This document shows, piece after piece, positions 33,359 through 45,645 of a stretch of DNA of 64,000 nucleotides. Origin of the DNA: Petaurus breviceps papuanus (lineage: Eukaryota; Chordata; Mammalia; Diprotodontia; Petauridae); assembly GCA_028583685.1 (NCBI GenBank), contig JAMXIF010001164.1:10702864-10766863 (forward strand), read 5' to 3'. The notes under the pieces are model-generated. The model made no database searches and was not told where the DNA came from. It worked only from the letters and a program-made list of their open reading frames with translations. How positions within the stretch are numbered: the stretch's first letter is position 1; every line of letters begins with the position of its first letter. A program made the translations under genes and the position numbers.

Positions 33359-33609
33359 ATCATCATTAATATTGATTTTGTCCCTGAGGGTGCTTGGGAG
33401 GAAAGATGGTAGATTCACATGGCTTGGAGTTATCTGTATGTGGGGTTTAGTTCTGCGGTGACTATGGTACCTTAGAACAATATCATTTATCTGCAAATTT
33501 TCATCACCCTTGGGAGACTAGTTGAGATGAAAGTCACAGAAAGGCTCAGAAGGAATGGAAATTCTTGATTATTTTGTAGTGTTTAAAGACTTGATTTTAG
33601 AGAGGAAAG

Positions 33610-33722
33610 GGAGGGACATAAGTAGAGTAGATAGTAAGTAGATAAATAGAAAATAGATGGATGATAGCTGACTAGATGATAAGTAGATTGATGATAGATA
33701 GAATTGATCAATAGATAAGATG
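33610..33722. repeat. Degenerate (AGAT)n tract
   Basis: Imperfect GATA/TAGA units (GATAGTAAGTAGATAAATAG and similar) over about 110 bp. Confidence 0.8.
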
Positions 33723-34484
33723 GCTTTGAGTTAGAGGGGTTTTCTAAGGAAAAAAAATTAAAGGCAGGATAGTATTAGGATACTATGCCATATTTAAGAG
33801 AAGAGTCTAGAAATGTGTGTTGTGTGAATCTTATCTCCTAGAGCATCTACAATAAAATTAGTGAGCATAGACTTCCCAAATGATGGCATTTTTACTTTTG
33901 TCTACATCCAGATGAACCCAATCAATTAGTCTTGTCCTTTGGGGATTGGATAGTTAAAGGAACTAAATCTTCATTGGAGTGAGTTGTCTCTTAAAGAGTC
34001 ATTATTGAAAGTTACTAGCTGCATGGCAGTACAGCTAGTTCAAATTCCAGCATATTTTCCTTTAATGGGGTGATAGAAAGGATGGACTGTATCAATGCAA
34101 TGAAATACCAAAAAAAGCATCAGACAGGGTGAGAAGAATAGATTCTAGGTATCATTCTGATAACCCCAAATGAAGATTTTGGGAAAAAAGAGTGACAGAA
34201 CTTCTCCTAGAACTCACCAGATTCATCAGAATTGTTGGACTTTGTTTATAGCTTGTTATAACTTCCCAGTGTGAATGCTAGGAGCTGCAGGCTGCTGTTA
34301 GTATTCATGAGATGGGAAAGAACAAAATTCTTGACTTTTGGTAGTAGTTGTGCTGTAACTGGAATGAAAATGCTTCCTTTCTGGCTAAATTTGGCTCCAA
34401 GTTTGTCCTTGATCAGACTTTCATTATCTATGGTGGTGAGCTGAACTGGGAATTGTGAATCTGAATTTGAGGTCCATGGCTTGG
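33723..34484. other. No gene; unassigned
   Basis: No repeat or ORF with support. Confidence 0.4.
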
Positions 34485-34800
34485 TTGGTCAATCAACAAC
34501 TAATGATCTAGTTATCATGTTAGAGCTTGGAGACTCAAAGACAAAACTAAAACAGCTCCTGTCCTCAGGGAGCTAAAATTCTAAATGAGGAAATACGTGT
34601 ATAGACGTGTGTGTGTGTGTGTGTGTGTGTGTAGGCATGCATGCAGTATTCAGGGTGTCCCCACTAAAACACACATGCAGATACTTAGACATGTACAATA
34701 TGCACAGAATATTGTAAAATAATTGGGAGTATGTATGGGAAGATTCTAGAAGCTGTAGAGATCTGGAAAGGGATAATTTAGTAGGTATTGCTTAAGGTGT
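34485..34800 (-). repeat. L2 LINE 3' region with (GT)n
   Basis: GGTCAATCAACAACTAATG and CTGTCCTCAGGGAGCTAAAA are antisense L2. A GT run lies at 34607-34632. The text after it (GAAGATTCTAGAAGCTG) may be more L2. Confidence 0.5.
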
Positions 34801-35389
34801 CAGCAGGGCTGCCTGGTCAAGGCCTGAAAGTTCTCTTTTGGTATTCTCACAGCCAGAAGAAGAACTAGGCAAATTGATCAGGGTTATGGTCCTGGTGAAC
34901 CAAAATATAGAAGTCACCCACAACACTTACCCTCCTTTAACAACATAGAAACAACTGAATTAATCCCATATTTAGCAAGGATAATTAGTTAAAATAGGAA
35001 ACTCCCAGATGGTGACCCTCATCATAATCTCTGGAGTGACTTTTGGTCTCAATCAAAGGGATACAGGTGTTCTGATCCCCTCCACCCTCAAAATTAGTAA
35101 GCCCCACCTCAGCAAACCAGCAGTACATCCTAAGCCCCACTATGATGGAGCAGGCAAATGCCAATACCCCCCACATGCCTCAGCAAAGCCAGGGAGGCAG
35201 GCGTACAACCAAGTGTTTCGGCATGATCCCAGACAAAGACGCAACCTCCAGTGGCCAGACTCTACCTGCTTCAGTGTATCCCTGGGCAAATAGGTAGATG
35301 CGATGGGTGCCTAAGCAAATAGGCAACTGCCAGTGTTGGGCCTGCCATGTCTTTCAGTGTAGCCCCTTACAAACGGATAATATAAACAA
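34801..35389. other. Unassigned GC-richer segment
   Basis: Richer in C and G than its surroundings, with CCTCAGCAAAGCCAGGGAGG and a repeated GGGCAAATAGG / AGCAAATAGGC motif pair near 35,284 and 35,313. The composition resembles a LINE 5' UTR or LTR, but I recognise neither. The 94-codon plus frame has no domain. Confidence 0.35.
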
Positions 35390-36112
35390 AATTTTTAGTT
35401 CCAAATTCTATCCCTCCATCCCTCCCTTTCTTCCTCCCTCCCTAAGATGATAAGCAGTTAGATGTAGGTTATACATGTACAATCATGCAAAACATTGTCA
35501 TATTAGTCATTTTGTATAAAAATGAATAAAAGAAAAAGAATGAAAGAAAGTAAAATACTTAAGTCTATTCAAACAAAATCAGTTCTTTCTCTGGAGAAGG
35601 ATAGTATACTTCATCGTTAGTCCTTTAGGATTTTCTTTGATCATTGCATTGCTGGAATAGCTAAGTCGAATAAGTTCTTCACAGAAAAATATTGCTGTTA
35701 CTGTGTATAACATTTTCCTGGTTCTGCTCACTTCATTTTGCATTAGTTCATGTAAATCTTCCCCAGTTTTTCTGAAATCATCCTGCTTGTCATTTCTTAT
35801 AGCACAATAATGTACCATTACAAACATATATCATAGCTTGTTTATCCATTCCACAGTTGATGGGCATCCCTTTGATTTCCAATTCTTAGAAACTACAAAA
35901 AGAGCCACTATAAATAGTTTTGTATGTATAGATCCTCCTCCACCCTCCCCCATTTTTGGAAATTTTTGGCAAAGGTATTGTCAGGTCAAAGGGTATACGT
36001 AATTTTATAACCCTTTGGGCATAGTTACAAATTGCTCTCCAAAATGGTTGGATCATTTCACAACTCTACCTACAGTTTCTGTACATGTTCTCTTAGTTTT
36101 GACATTAATGTC
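35390..36112 (-). repeat. L1 LINE 3' end (ORF2 C-terminus and 3' UTR)
   Basis: On the minus strand the text gives CNYAQRV-like and ALFVVSKNWKSKGCPSTVEW, then an HYCAIRNDKQDDFRKT block matching the L1 ORF2 'EYYSAIKNDE' C-terminus, followed by a 3' UTR with a CCCTCC-rich stretch near 35,410. 5'-truncated, with stops. The 82-codon frame at 35579-35827 is part of it. Confidence 0.75.
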
Positions 36113-36700
36113 TCTTGACAGATTGTACTAATAACACATTCATGTAGTTCCTATGTAGAAAACAGAAGGGCAAATCTAGTAAGCAAACAAAATCTATAAA
36201 TTGATCATATAGGGGGCATTTTAACTCAATGATAGCTATATGCATTAGAGCAATTAACTCAATTAGACAGCTAATTTGCATGAAGAGCTTAACTTTGACA
36301 GCATTTAGCAATAACTTACAGACACTAGAATTATGCAGAGAAGACACAGAAATGAAAGACAGATGAGAAGGGCCAAATGGCTGTAGGTAGCATTTCAAAG
36401 TACATTAAAGAAGATAGGTGAGAAAAATAAAGATGACTTTCCAAGGGCTGAATTGTTATCTTCTTGTATCATAGTGCATTGAAACGAAAAAGAAAGGCAT
36501 ATTTTCCAGTGAAAGAGAACATGTAAACCCCTCTTAAATCCTTTGATGCCACTTGCAAATGACATTTCTGGTGAAAAGGAGATCAACTGGTTGGTTCCTA
36601 TTTAAGCCACACACAGGTACACAAACACAAAACTGCCTATCCCAACCAAAAAACAAAAACAAAAGCAAAACACCATACCACTTGCCTGTACTCTTCAGTT
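36113..36700. promoter_or_regulatory. Candidate conserved non-coding element (core 36,190-36,420)
   Basis: No repeat match. Rich in homeodomain/POU-type motifs: a perfect octamer ATTTGCAT (36274-36281) within CTAATTTGCATG, CAATTAACTCAATTAGAC just upstream, and ATTTAGCAATAAC downstream. This dense clustering is typical of developmental enhancers. Only motif content is seen; enhancer activity is inference. Confidence 0.3.
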
Positions 36701-36714
36701 CTACATATACTTGT

Positions 36715-36785
36715 ATTTACATTTTATATATATGTGTGTGTATATATGCTTTACACATATACATACATACATGTATATATGTCAT
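36715..36785. repeat. Mixed TA/TG microsatellite
   Basis: TATATATATGTGTGTGTATA followed by ACATACATACATGTATATAT. Confidence 0.9.
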
Positions 36786-38520
36786 TGACATCTACTTTCC
36801 CATGGTGGGGTGGTGTATACATTTATCTATCCATCTATATTTTTTCTTCATTCTATCATATCTTTCTTCTCTTTTTTGATTTTGTATTCTTTATTACATT
36901 GTTTAAAAAATCCTTTAGAACAGTTAGGTATTGTCCTTAAAGTCCAGAAGAACTTACTTTGGAAGGGAGAAGGCATTCCATAGGCATATTTTATGTAATA
37001 TGTTTGACCTCAGGATTATAAGTTGATAATTCTTAGTTTTTCTGGGCCTTGTTTTTAATCTGTTTAAATCATGGGTAGAGTACAGTATCAGAATGATCAT
37101 TTCATAGGGATTCGTTTTAAGCTAACCCCAGTGTTAAATAGTTTAGTCCAGGGAGAACTTCTCTTCTTCAGGGAGGAAAACTGTGATTTCCAAAGAAGTC
37201 TTACCACCACCTTTGTTTCTCCATTTGTGCCCATTGCTTGATAGATATATACCTGGGGCCAGACTTCTGTGTTTCTTTCATGTATACTCTATTAACATGA
37301 CAACCAATAGTATGACTTTTTAGGATCCCAAATACATCCTATGGAAGATCTTATGCCATCTGCAAGTATGATAGTCAAGCAATAGTTGATGCCTTTGTTT
37401 CTCATAACTCTCATGGTAGCATACAAAGAATGAAACCTCAGTCCAGAGGTTTGGGACTTAAAGTCCTCCCTGATGTTACTCATTTTGGGGGTAGTTTCCT
37501 GAGTCTCAGGACAACAGTTACTTTAGAAAAGGTTAGGTTTTTCTTTTTGTTTTGTTTTTTACCTTGGGACCATTTAGTAACCACATTCTGCTGAATCACA
37601 TATATGAAATCATTCACTCAAAAGAATACCTCCCCCTCCCCCCAGTCTCTGAAGTCACCTTTAAGCCTTAGGTCAGGTGACTGAAGATTTCTCCTCCTCC
37701 CTCTACTTATTCTCCCCACTTTCCATCTCAACTGCTTTAATCTTAGATATTTTTCTGTCTCCACATGAAAAGGAAGGGCTTCATTATTCCTTCCCTCTTG
37801 CAGTTTTCTTATGGGACACACTGAGACAAAGGCTGTCATTTATTCCATTTTGTTCTGTAATTGTCCTTAAGGATCTTAAAAATCATAATTCTTTTTTTGA
37901 GTTTTATTTTCTTGCATTTTGCTAATCTTTTCATTTGACAACATTTTTGAGCTGCAGATGGAAGATGAAACAGCAAGACCAAGTGGTCTCTATATGATCA
38001 CTTCCCTTCTCCCCTCCCCAAATCTGGAAATTTCCCAGAGCCACAGATCTGAATGAGAGAAAGCAATCTGGGCAGGATTTTCTCTGATCTTTCTAGCTTG
38101 CCCACTGACTTAGCAGATGGAAAGAAGGAAGCTTCATTGGGCAATCTTTAAAACATAAAGTCAAGCAAAATAGAGAAATTTTTTTAGCATCATTTTATGA
38201 ACTAGAGATAAATCTTCTAGGCAATAGTGTGAGGGCCATTTGGGAATCAATGTAGTTGAATTTATGTTCATCTTAACAGATTGGGTTGTGGCATAATAAA
38301 TAGTTTCAGATTTTTCATTAGGAGGTATTAGAAGAGATAGTAGGGAGTATATATTCTTAAGGAAATCCTTTTCCTTGGGTACCCAGAAAATGGTCCTGGG
38401 ATAACAGGCCATGTATTGGGAGAATAGGGAGGAAGGGAAGAGAGGAATATAGAGGACAGGGGAAATGAATGAGAAATACAGGGGAATGAAAGACATAGGG
38501 AACCATTAGGAAGAGAGGAA
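36786..38520. other. No gene; unassigned
   Basis: No recognised repeats over about 1.7 kb. 38,360-38,520 is strongly purine-rich (GGGAGGAAGGGAAGAGAGG). Frames on both strands lack domains. Confidence 0.35.
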
Positions 38521-38529
38521 AAGAGGATA

Positions 38530-38645
38530 GGAATGTAGAGGCAATATGGAGTAGAGGAAGGAGACCTGAGTTTGGATTCCAGCTTAATCATTTAATATCT
38601 TTGTGATCTTGAGCAAATTATGATAACTGCCTCAAGGCCTCACCA
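38530..38645 (+). repeat. MIR fragment
   Basis: GAGGCAATATGGAGTAGAGG, GAGACCTGAGTTTGGATTCC, GTGATCTTGAGCAAATTATG. Confidence 0.55.
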
Positions 38646-39390
38646 GGAATGAGGGGGTTTCTTTTCCCTTTTTCTTTTCCCCTTCCCCTTCCATGTTTTC
38701 CCTTCCTTTTTATAAAGCCAAATGATTTGTCTGACTGATATTGTTGAGTTTGGGATTGGTTGATAAACTAGTCTGTGATCACTACAACAGAGCTCTAATA
38801 TCCTTAATAAAAATAACAGTTGAAACACTTCTCAGTATAAAAGACATTTCCTGAAGAGAGCCTTTGGAATGGGAAACCTCAGTATTAATTCAGTATATTA
38901 TCTCCTAAATTGTTCCATATAAGGTATTTATCATGTAGAGACTGCTATACAATTTGGTTTTAGTGAACACTTGCTACCATGTAATAATCATATAATAGAG
39001 ACCATCTCAATATAATGTCTACATTTCCTGTATTAAATACTCTTTTCTATACTTAACTGCCATAAAATTTATGTATAACATCATATGAAAATTGATGCTT
39101 TGTCACAACCAACTGTAACCATGAACTAGTTTATTTTTTAAAATCAACAAACATTTTTTATTTATTAAACTACTCTGGATATAACTTTCTTTACTCACTA
39201 TTTGTGACTGTTTCACTTGCTCTGAAATGGAACTGGAGGTATTTTGATAAATGGATGGAGAATTTCAACCCTTTGTGCCTACATAGTAGTTTAATAATAT
39301 AGGATGTCATTCTTCTAGCCATTGTTCCTTTTGTCACTGATTCTATGGGTATTTTTATTTCTTTGTACTTGAGCACATGACAGTACATTA
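38646..39390. other. No gene; unassigned
   Basis: Unique-looking AT-rich sequence. Confidence 0.4.
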
Positions 39391-39394
39391 AATA

Positions 39395-39440
39395 TATATG
39401 CAGATATACATATGCATGTATTATATATGTATATATATAT
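39395..39440. repeat. TA/CA microsatellite, left of Mar-1
   Basis: ATATACATATGCATGTATTA and GTATATATATATG; continues in kind at 39,657-39,800 on the other side of the SINE. Confidence 0.85.
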
Positions 39441-39656
39441 GTTGTTGTTGTTCAGACATTCAGTTGTGTTTGATTCTTTGTGGACCAATTATCCATGGGG
39501 CTTCCTTTGCTTGTGGTTTGCCATTTTCTTCCCCAGTTTTATACAGGCAGGGGGTAAGTGACTTTCCAGCTAGTAAGTGTCTGGGGTTAGATTTTAACTC
39601 TGGTCTTTCTGACTCCAGGCCCAGTGCTCTAAACGCTGTGCCACCTCACTGCTGCA
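39441..39656 (-). repeat. Mar-1 type CORE-SINE inside a microsatellite
   Basis: TTGTTGTTGTTCAGACATTC (RTE-type tail), TGGTTTGCCATTTTCTTCC, GCTAGTAAGTGTCTGGGG, CCCAGTGCTCTAAACGCTG head. Flanked on both sides by TA/TG repeat, so the tract was probably one before insertion. Confidence 0.85.
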
Positions 39657-39800
39657 TATTTGTATGTGCATGCATACATATATGTGTATATATATATGTA
39701 CCTATATATACACATGTACACAATAGATATATAAAACACACATATACACATACCTACACATGCATATTCATGCACACATATATACATATACATGCATGCA
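39657..39800. repeat. TA/CA/TG microsatellite, right of Mar-1
   Basis: TATATGTGTATATATATATG and TACACATACCTACACATGC. The 144-codon frame spanning the SINE and repeats is an artefact. Confidence 0.9.
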
Positions 39801-41245
39801 TAAATAATGAGGGAAGAACAGCTCTGGTTTAGGAAGCTTCTTATGAAAAAGAAAACAGTAAAGAGTGTGTTAAAAGGTTACTTTTATATTCAGACCAAAA
39901 TGGAGCTTTCCACTTTCTTGGGACTCTTTAGCTTTCTGACAAACCAACTCTATAAGGATAGGTTGATGATCCTTAGACACACAAACTTTAGGCCTCCCCC
40001 CCCCAAATAAGTTTTTCCTAATATTAATAAATCTTGATTTCCTCTAACCTGACATAGCCATTCACTTTTCCCTTCTTGAATAATGGCTCTAAATGAGAAT
40101 TTAGCTGTAGTCCTACAGGAGCTACTTGGCTCTCTTTAGCTCAGTCTGAATGACAAAGTTACAGTACTGTAATAATTTAAAGTAAAAGTTAGGCTGAGCT
40201 GTCACCTGTACACTCATTATTTAGGGAGTTAAAAATTTCATGAAGAATGGGGATTTTTTTCCTTTGTACCTTTACTACATTTTTTTTTAAAGAAAGTTCT
40301 TTGTCTACTGAATGTTCAAATATGTAAACGTGTTTTCCACCAATCCTTATGCAATGCATTATGCACAGCATAGAAGAGACCTGCAAAAGCAGTTGTTACA
40401 GAGACAGAGCAGAATGGAGAGTTAGCCAGAAGAAAAATCAGCAGAGTGGCTAAAGTTTCACATGATATGGCAGATCAAAGGCAAGAACTTATTAATCAGT
40501 GACCAGGTCTCAGAGTTGTCATCTTTGTAAGACTGGGGTGGAAGGAGGCTGAATCAAAGGGTGGTAGAAAGGAGAAAAAAAAGACTTATCACTGCTGGAA
40601 ACTTAGTTAAATGGTTTTGTATCCAAAGGAGTGGACTAACCTCACATGCCTATACATGGAAGCATCAATACTATATGCTGAGTCAAGTTAAGGAGTAAGG
40701 ATAATTTATTTTGGTGAAAAGATGATTTAGGAGGAGTTTATCATGTTGTAGTTATGGAATTCTGCTTTCTATGAATAAAGGAATGAATCTTATCTGTAAT
40801 AGGAGAGAACTGGGTGACAATAATAATTGTAGCTAACTACTAATCCAGGGTAGTGACAATCTCAAAAAAGATCCCCATCGATATAATATGCTTTTGACTG
40901 GAATTCATTTTCAGTGTGCTACTTAGTGTGATTTATTGAGCACCAATAGTGTAACAGATGCTATAGAAAATAAGCAATTGAGTGCTGGAACCCATGTTTA
41001 GCAGTCTCAGGCTCTGCATGTGCAGAATTGACTCAATTGTCTTCTTCCTTTGCCATGATAAATATTATGAACATATTTCCAATGCACGAGGATAGGAGTA
41101 GGTAAGTAACTCCCAGGTTTAAGGCAAATGAGGTGGGAAAGAGACTTAAGAACTTGTCTTGGTCTCATTTATTGCAAGAATTAAGGATGTTTAGACTGGT
41201 AAGGAGAAAACTAAGTGTGAGGGAACAGGTAATGACCTCTTCAAA
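39801..41245. other. No gene; unassigned
   Basis: About 1.4 kb without a recognised repeat or ORF of merit. Confidence 0.4.
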
Positions 41246-41490
41246 TCAGCAAGGTGGTGTTCTGGGCTTGGAGTCAGGAAGACCTGAATTCCAATTTGGC
41301 TACAAACACTTACTAGCCATATATGCTTGTGTAAGTCACTTAGCTTCTGTTTGCCTCAGTCCCTTCAACTGTGTAACAATGATAATAATAGCACATACCT
41401 CTCAGGGTTCAAATGAGGATTAAATGAATAATATTTATAAGTCATTTAACCTGATATGTAGGGGAACTTAATAAGTGCTTGTTTCCTCCC
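41246..41490 (+). repeat. MIR-like SINE
   Basis: GGAGTCAGGAAGACCTGAATT, TTTGCCTCAGTCCCTTCAAC, GATAATAATAGCACATACC, TTCAAATGAGGATTAAATG. Confidence 0.75.
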
Positions 41491-41531
41491 TTCCTAGTTT
41501 TCAAGTATTAAAATGGCTATAGTGGAATAGT

Positions 41532-41768
41532 GGCAGCTAGGTGGCATGTAGATAAAGTGCTAGATCTGGAGTCAGGAAGACCTGAGTTCAAATCTAGTCT
41601 CAGACACTAACTGTGTGACCCTGGGTAAGTTACTTAACCCTTTTTGCCTCAGTTTCCCCATCTGTAAGATGAACTGGAGAAGGAAATGCAAACCACTTCA
41701 GTATCTTTGCCAAGAAAATCTCATATAAGGTTGTGAAGAGCTGAACACCACTGAACAACAACAACAAA
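41532..41768 (+). repeat. Mar-1 type CORE-SINE, near full length
   Basis: GGCAGCTAGGTGGCATGTAG head, GGAAGACCTGAGTTCAAATC, GTGACCCTGGGTAAGTTAC, GATGAACTGGAGAAGGAAATG, tail CACTGAACAACAACAACAAA. Confidence 0.9.
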
Positions 41769-41914
41769 AGTGGATGAGAAATGAGCTTTGTTCAGCTAGA
41801 TCCGAGAGGATATAACTAGGACTGATGCATTTCAATTGTAGATAAGCTCACTGGAAGCACTGGAAGTTTCTATTAATTAGAGCCATTTATATTTAAAGAA
41901 CAATTAATTTCAAT

Positions 41915-44765
41915 ACTATATAAACTGCACAAAAACAGATAAAGGAGTCCTACTAAATTTCTATGACACAGATATGGTTTTGATACCTAAATTAGGGAGA
42001 GGAAAAACAGAGGAAAAAAACTATAAATCAATTTCCCTAATGAATATTGATACAAAAAATTAAACTGACTACTAGCAAGGAGATAACAGCAAAAGATCAT
42101 ATGCTATGAACAAGCTCAATTTATTCTTGGAATATAAGCATGGTTCAAAATATGAGGAAAACTATAATTGACCATATTAATAAAAATTACAAAATTCATA
42201 TGGTTATCTCACTAGATGGAGAAAAAGTTTTTGACAAAGTAGAGCACTCATTCCTATTAAAAAATACTAGAAGCATAGAAATAAATGGAACTTTTCTTAA
42301 ATTAATAAAAAGTGAATGAATGGGGTCTAGTAGTCTAGTCTTTAAATAAGACTAAATCCAAGCTAAAACTAAAAACTAAAACTAAGCATTATCTGTAATG
42401 GGGATAAACTAAAAACCCTTCTGGTAAGATCAGGGGTAAAACAAGCATCATCACCATTGTTTTTCAATATTTTGCTGGAAATGCTACCCCTAGCAATAGG
42501 ACAAGATGAAGAAATTGAAGGAATAAGTATAGGTCTGGAGAAAAACAAAACTACCGTTTTTCATAGAAGATATGATAATTTACTTAGAGAACCTTGGATA
42601 GTCAATTAATAAAACCTAGTCAAACCAATTAACAATTTTAGCAAAGTTGCAGGATATAAAATAAATCCACATGAATCATCAGCATTTCTATATATAGCCA
42701 ACAAAACCTAAAAGGTAGAGCTAGAAAGAGAAATTACATTTAAAATCAAACTGCAGACAGTATAAAATACTTGAGAGTTTACCTGCCAAGGCATTCATAG
42801 GAGCTACATATATGAAAATTACAAAATACTCTTTATGCAAATAAAGACAGATCTAAAAAGCCAGAGAAACATTAATTCATCATGGGTAAACTAAGTCAAA
42901 ATAATAAAATGAAAATACTACCTAAATTAATTTACTTATTCAGTTTGTTGTTGAGTTGTTTCAGTTGTGTCAGACTCTTTGTGATCCCATTTGGGGTTTT
43001 CTTGGCAAAGATACTGGAGTGATGTGCTATTTCCTTTTCCAACTCATTTTAAAGATGAGGAAACTGAGGCCAATAGAGTTAAAAGTGACTTGCCCAAGGT
43101 CACACAGTAAGCATCTTAGGACAGATTTGAACTCACAAAGATGAGTTTTCCTGACTCCAGGCCCAACACTCTAACCACTGTGGTATCTAGCTGCCCCATT
43201 TATTCAGTACTATACCAATAAAACTACCAAAGAATTACTTTACAGAGCTAGAGAAAAGTAACAAAATACATCTGTAGGAGCAAAAGTTCAAGAATATCAA
43301 GGAAATCAATAAAAAAGTGAATGAATGGGGTCTAGTAGTACCAGATCTCAAACTATATTATCAAGCAGTAATAATCAAAACATTTGGTGCTGCATAAGAA
43401 ATAGATTGGTTTATCAATGGCACAGATTAAATGCATAATATATGAAAGTGAATGATCACAGTAAATAACCATTTGATAAACACAAAGATCCAAGTTATTG
43501 GAGCAAGAAGTCATTTTTTTTGACAAAATCTACTGGGGAAACTAGAAGGTAATCTGGAAGAAAATAGGCATAAACCAATCTCTCATAATGATACCAAGAT
43601 AAACTCAAAATGGGTGCATATTTAGACATGAATGGTAATGTTATAAGAAAATTCGGTGAGCATGGAAGAAGTTATCTGTCAGATATATAGAAAGGGGAAG
43701 GGCTTATGACCAAACAACAGACAGATAGATTCATGGGAGAATTTTGATTGCGTAAAATTAAAAAAAAGTTTTACACAAAACAAAAATGCAGACAAAATTA
43801 GAAGAAAAGCAATAAAATTTGGGAAAGTATTGTGGTAAACTCAGACAAGAGTCTCATTTCTCAAATAAAAAGGGAACTCAGCCAAATTTATAAAAATAAG
43901 ATCCATTCCCCAATTGATAAATGGTCAAAGGATATGAACAGTTTTCAGAGGAAGAAATAAAAAAAACTATTTTCATTTAAAAATGCTCTAAATCACTAAT
44001 AATTAGAGAAATGCAAATTAAAACAGTTCTGAGGTACTACCTTACACTTATCAGATAGCTTACATGACAGAAAAGGAAAATGATGTATCCTGGAGGGATG
44101 TGGGAAAATAGATACACTCATGCACTGTTGGTGGAGCTATGAGCTAGTTCAACCACACCACAGAACAATTCTGAACTATGCCCAAAAGACTATAAAGCTG
44201 TGATCCAGCAATGTCATTACTTGTTCTACACTCCGAAGAGATTAAAGGGAAATAAAATGTACACAAATATTTGTAGTAACTCTTTTTGTGGTGGTAAAGA
44301 ATCAGAAACTGAAAGGATGCTTATCAATTGGGGAATGGCTAGACAAGTTATGGTATATAAATATACTGACATACTCTTGTGCTGTAAGAAATGATAAAGG
44401 TGGTAGTTTCAAAAACACCTAGGGAGACTTACATAAACTGATGCAAAGTAAAGTAAGTGGAATCAGTAGAACAAGGTACATAGTTACAGCAATGTTGTAA
44501 AGCTAATCAACTGTGAAAGACTTAGTAAGTCCCGTCAGTACAACAATATACCACAACTCCAAAGAAATTGTGATGAAAAATTCTATCTACTTCCAGAGAG
44601 AGAATTGATGGACTCAGATTGCAGATTATTAAAATTATTTTTCCTTGATTCTTTTTTTTTTGGCTGGGGGAAGGATATGCTAATGTGGAAATATGTTTTG
44701 TATGACTTCATATGTACAATGGGTACATTATTTCTTGCCTTCTCAGTGGGTGGGATGTTGTTTGT
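41915..44765 (+). mobile_element. 5'-truncated L1 LINE (ORF2 and 3' UTR)
   Basis: Enters in the ORF2 reverse-transcriptase domain ([11 protein letters not shown], then LDGEKVFDKVEHSFLL and FFNILLEMLPLAIGQDEEIE). The stretch equivalent to L1 'LFADDMIVYLEN' reads FIEDMIIYLEN in broken frame, so the catalytic YADD/FADD is lost. The thumb and C-terminal zone follow, then a 3' UTR from about 44,580 (TGGAAATATGTTTTGTATGAC, TTGCCTTCTCAGTGGGTGGG). Many stops; dead. A Mar-1 lies at 42,945-43,197. Confidence 0.8.
42945..43197 (-). repeat. Mar-1 type CORE-SINE inside L1
   Basis: TTGTTGTTGAGTTGTTTCAG tail, GGGGTTTTCTTGGCAAAG, GATGAGGAAACTGAGGCCAA, GACTCCAGGCCCAACACTC, TAGCTGCCCC head. TTATTCAGT on the left (to 42,944) recurs at 43,200-43,208, a short target-site duplication in L1 text. 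Confidence 0.9.
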
Positions 44766-45320
44766 CTTTCTTTCTCATAGAGGACCCTGACACCAGCAAG
44801 GTAATGCCATGACTTGCAAATGTGAGGAAGGGCTGTGCAAAGTCACCAACCTTACTTTCTCCTCTGGAGTCATCTGGGTCGAGTGTCGAGATATATAGAT
44901 CAGGACAACTTGAGATGACCCCATATGCAGTGGGAGACCTTGGCCTTTTTAAGCTAAGGTCTTTTCCTAGGTATCAGTCTGACTAAAGCAAAATCCATTT
45001 GGAGATTAAGGCTAGGTAAGAAATGAAGCAAAGAATGACCTCTTCTACCTAGTTAAAAAAAAGTCAACCTGAAGGGTAAGACCCTCAGGGTTTCTGGTCA
45101 AAACAGAAACAAGTGCTATTTACATTCAGTCTGAGAAATCAGGTATGACCTTGTGGGCTTGGGCTGGGACCTATTGTTGTCCAACCAATGACAGCCAGAG
45201 TGATTTGGGTTTAAGATCAGGTCCTTAATAAAGAAAAATAGCCCACTAATCCCAAGATGTCTTTGGAGGTTTCAGTGACCAAAATTTACATTACTTTGGG
45301 CAGAGCACCTGCAGGTAAGT
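44757..45320 (-). repeat. Unnamed dispersed repeat with an RTE-like tail, copy 1
   Basis: Shares about 200 bp with 45,440-45,645 (TTGTTTGTC..., CATGACTTGCAAATG, GGGCTGTGCAAA, CCTTACTTTCTCC). Read on the minus strand, both copies end in GACAAACAA, like the tails of RTE-mobilised elements, so minus orientation is likely. It runs on with AAGGCTAGGTAAGAAATGA. Family name not known to me. Confidence 0.4.
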
Positions 45321-45339
45321 GTATGATACCCCATGTGCA

Positions 45340-45390
45340 CAGAGGAGGAAAAGGAAAAGGGAAGGGAAAGAAGAAGGAAGGAAGGAGCTG
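45340..45390. repeat. Polypurine tract
   Basis: AGAGGAGGAAAAGGAAAAGG running into GAAGAAGGAAGGAAGGAG. Confidence 0.85.
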
Positions 45391-45439
45391 TGTTGCCTAA
45401 CTGGCCAGTTCTAGTTGGGCCCCAGTGGGGCAACTGGAA

Positions 45440-45645
45440 TTGCTACTCACAGATTGTTGTTTGTCCTTTGTTCTCAAAGAAGACCATGACATCAAGAAGG
45501 TGATTCCATGACTTGCAAATGAATTGGTTTTAAGTGAGGGAGGGCTGTGCAAATTCACCAGTCTTACTTTTTCCTCCAGAGTCATCTGGGTCCAATGGCA
45601 AGCCATAGATTAGGGCACCTGGAGATAGGTCCTATGAGTGGAGTA
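45440..45645 (-). repeat. Unnamed dispersed repeat with an RTE-like tail, copy 2
   Basis: Second copy of the family seen at 44,757, with the same start (GTTGTTTGTCCTTTGTTCTC) and body (GATTCCATGACTTGCAAATG, GAGTCATCTGGGTCC). Confidence 0.4.

Noticed and set aside
35579-35827. 82-codon ORF as a gene
   Set aside because: It is the C-terminal part of a dead L1 ORF2.
39398-39832. 144-codon ORF
   Set aside because: Spans an antisense Mar-1 and simple repeats; no domain.
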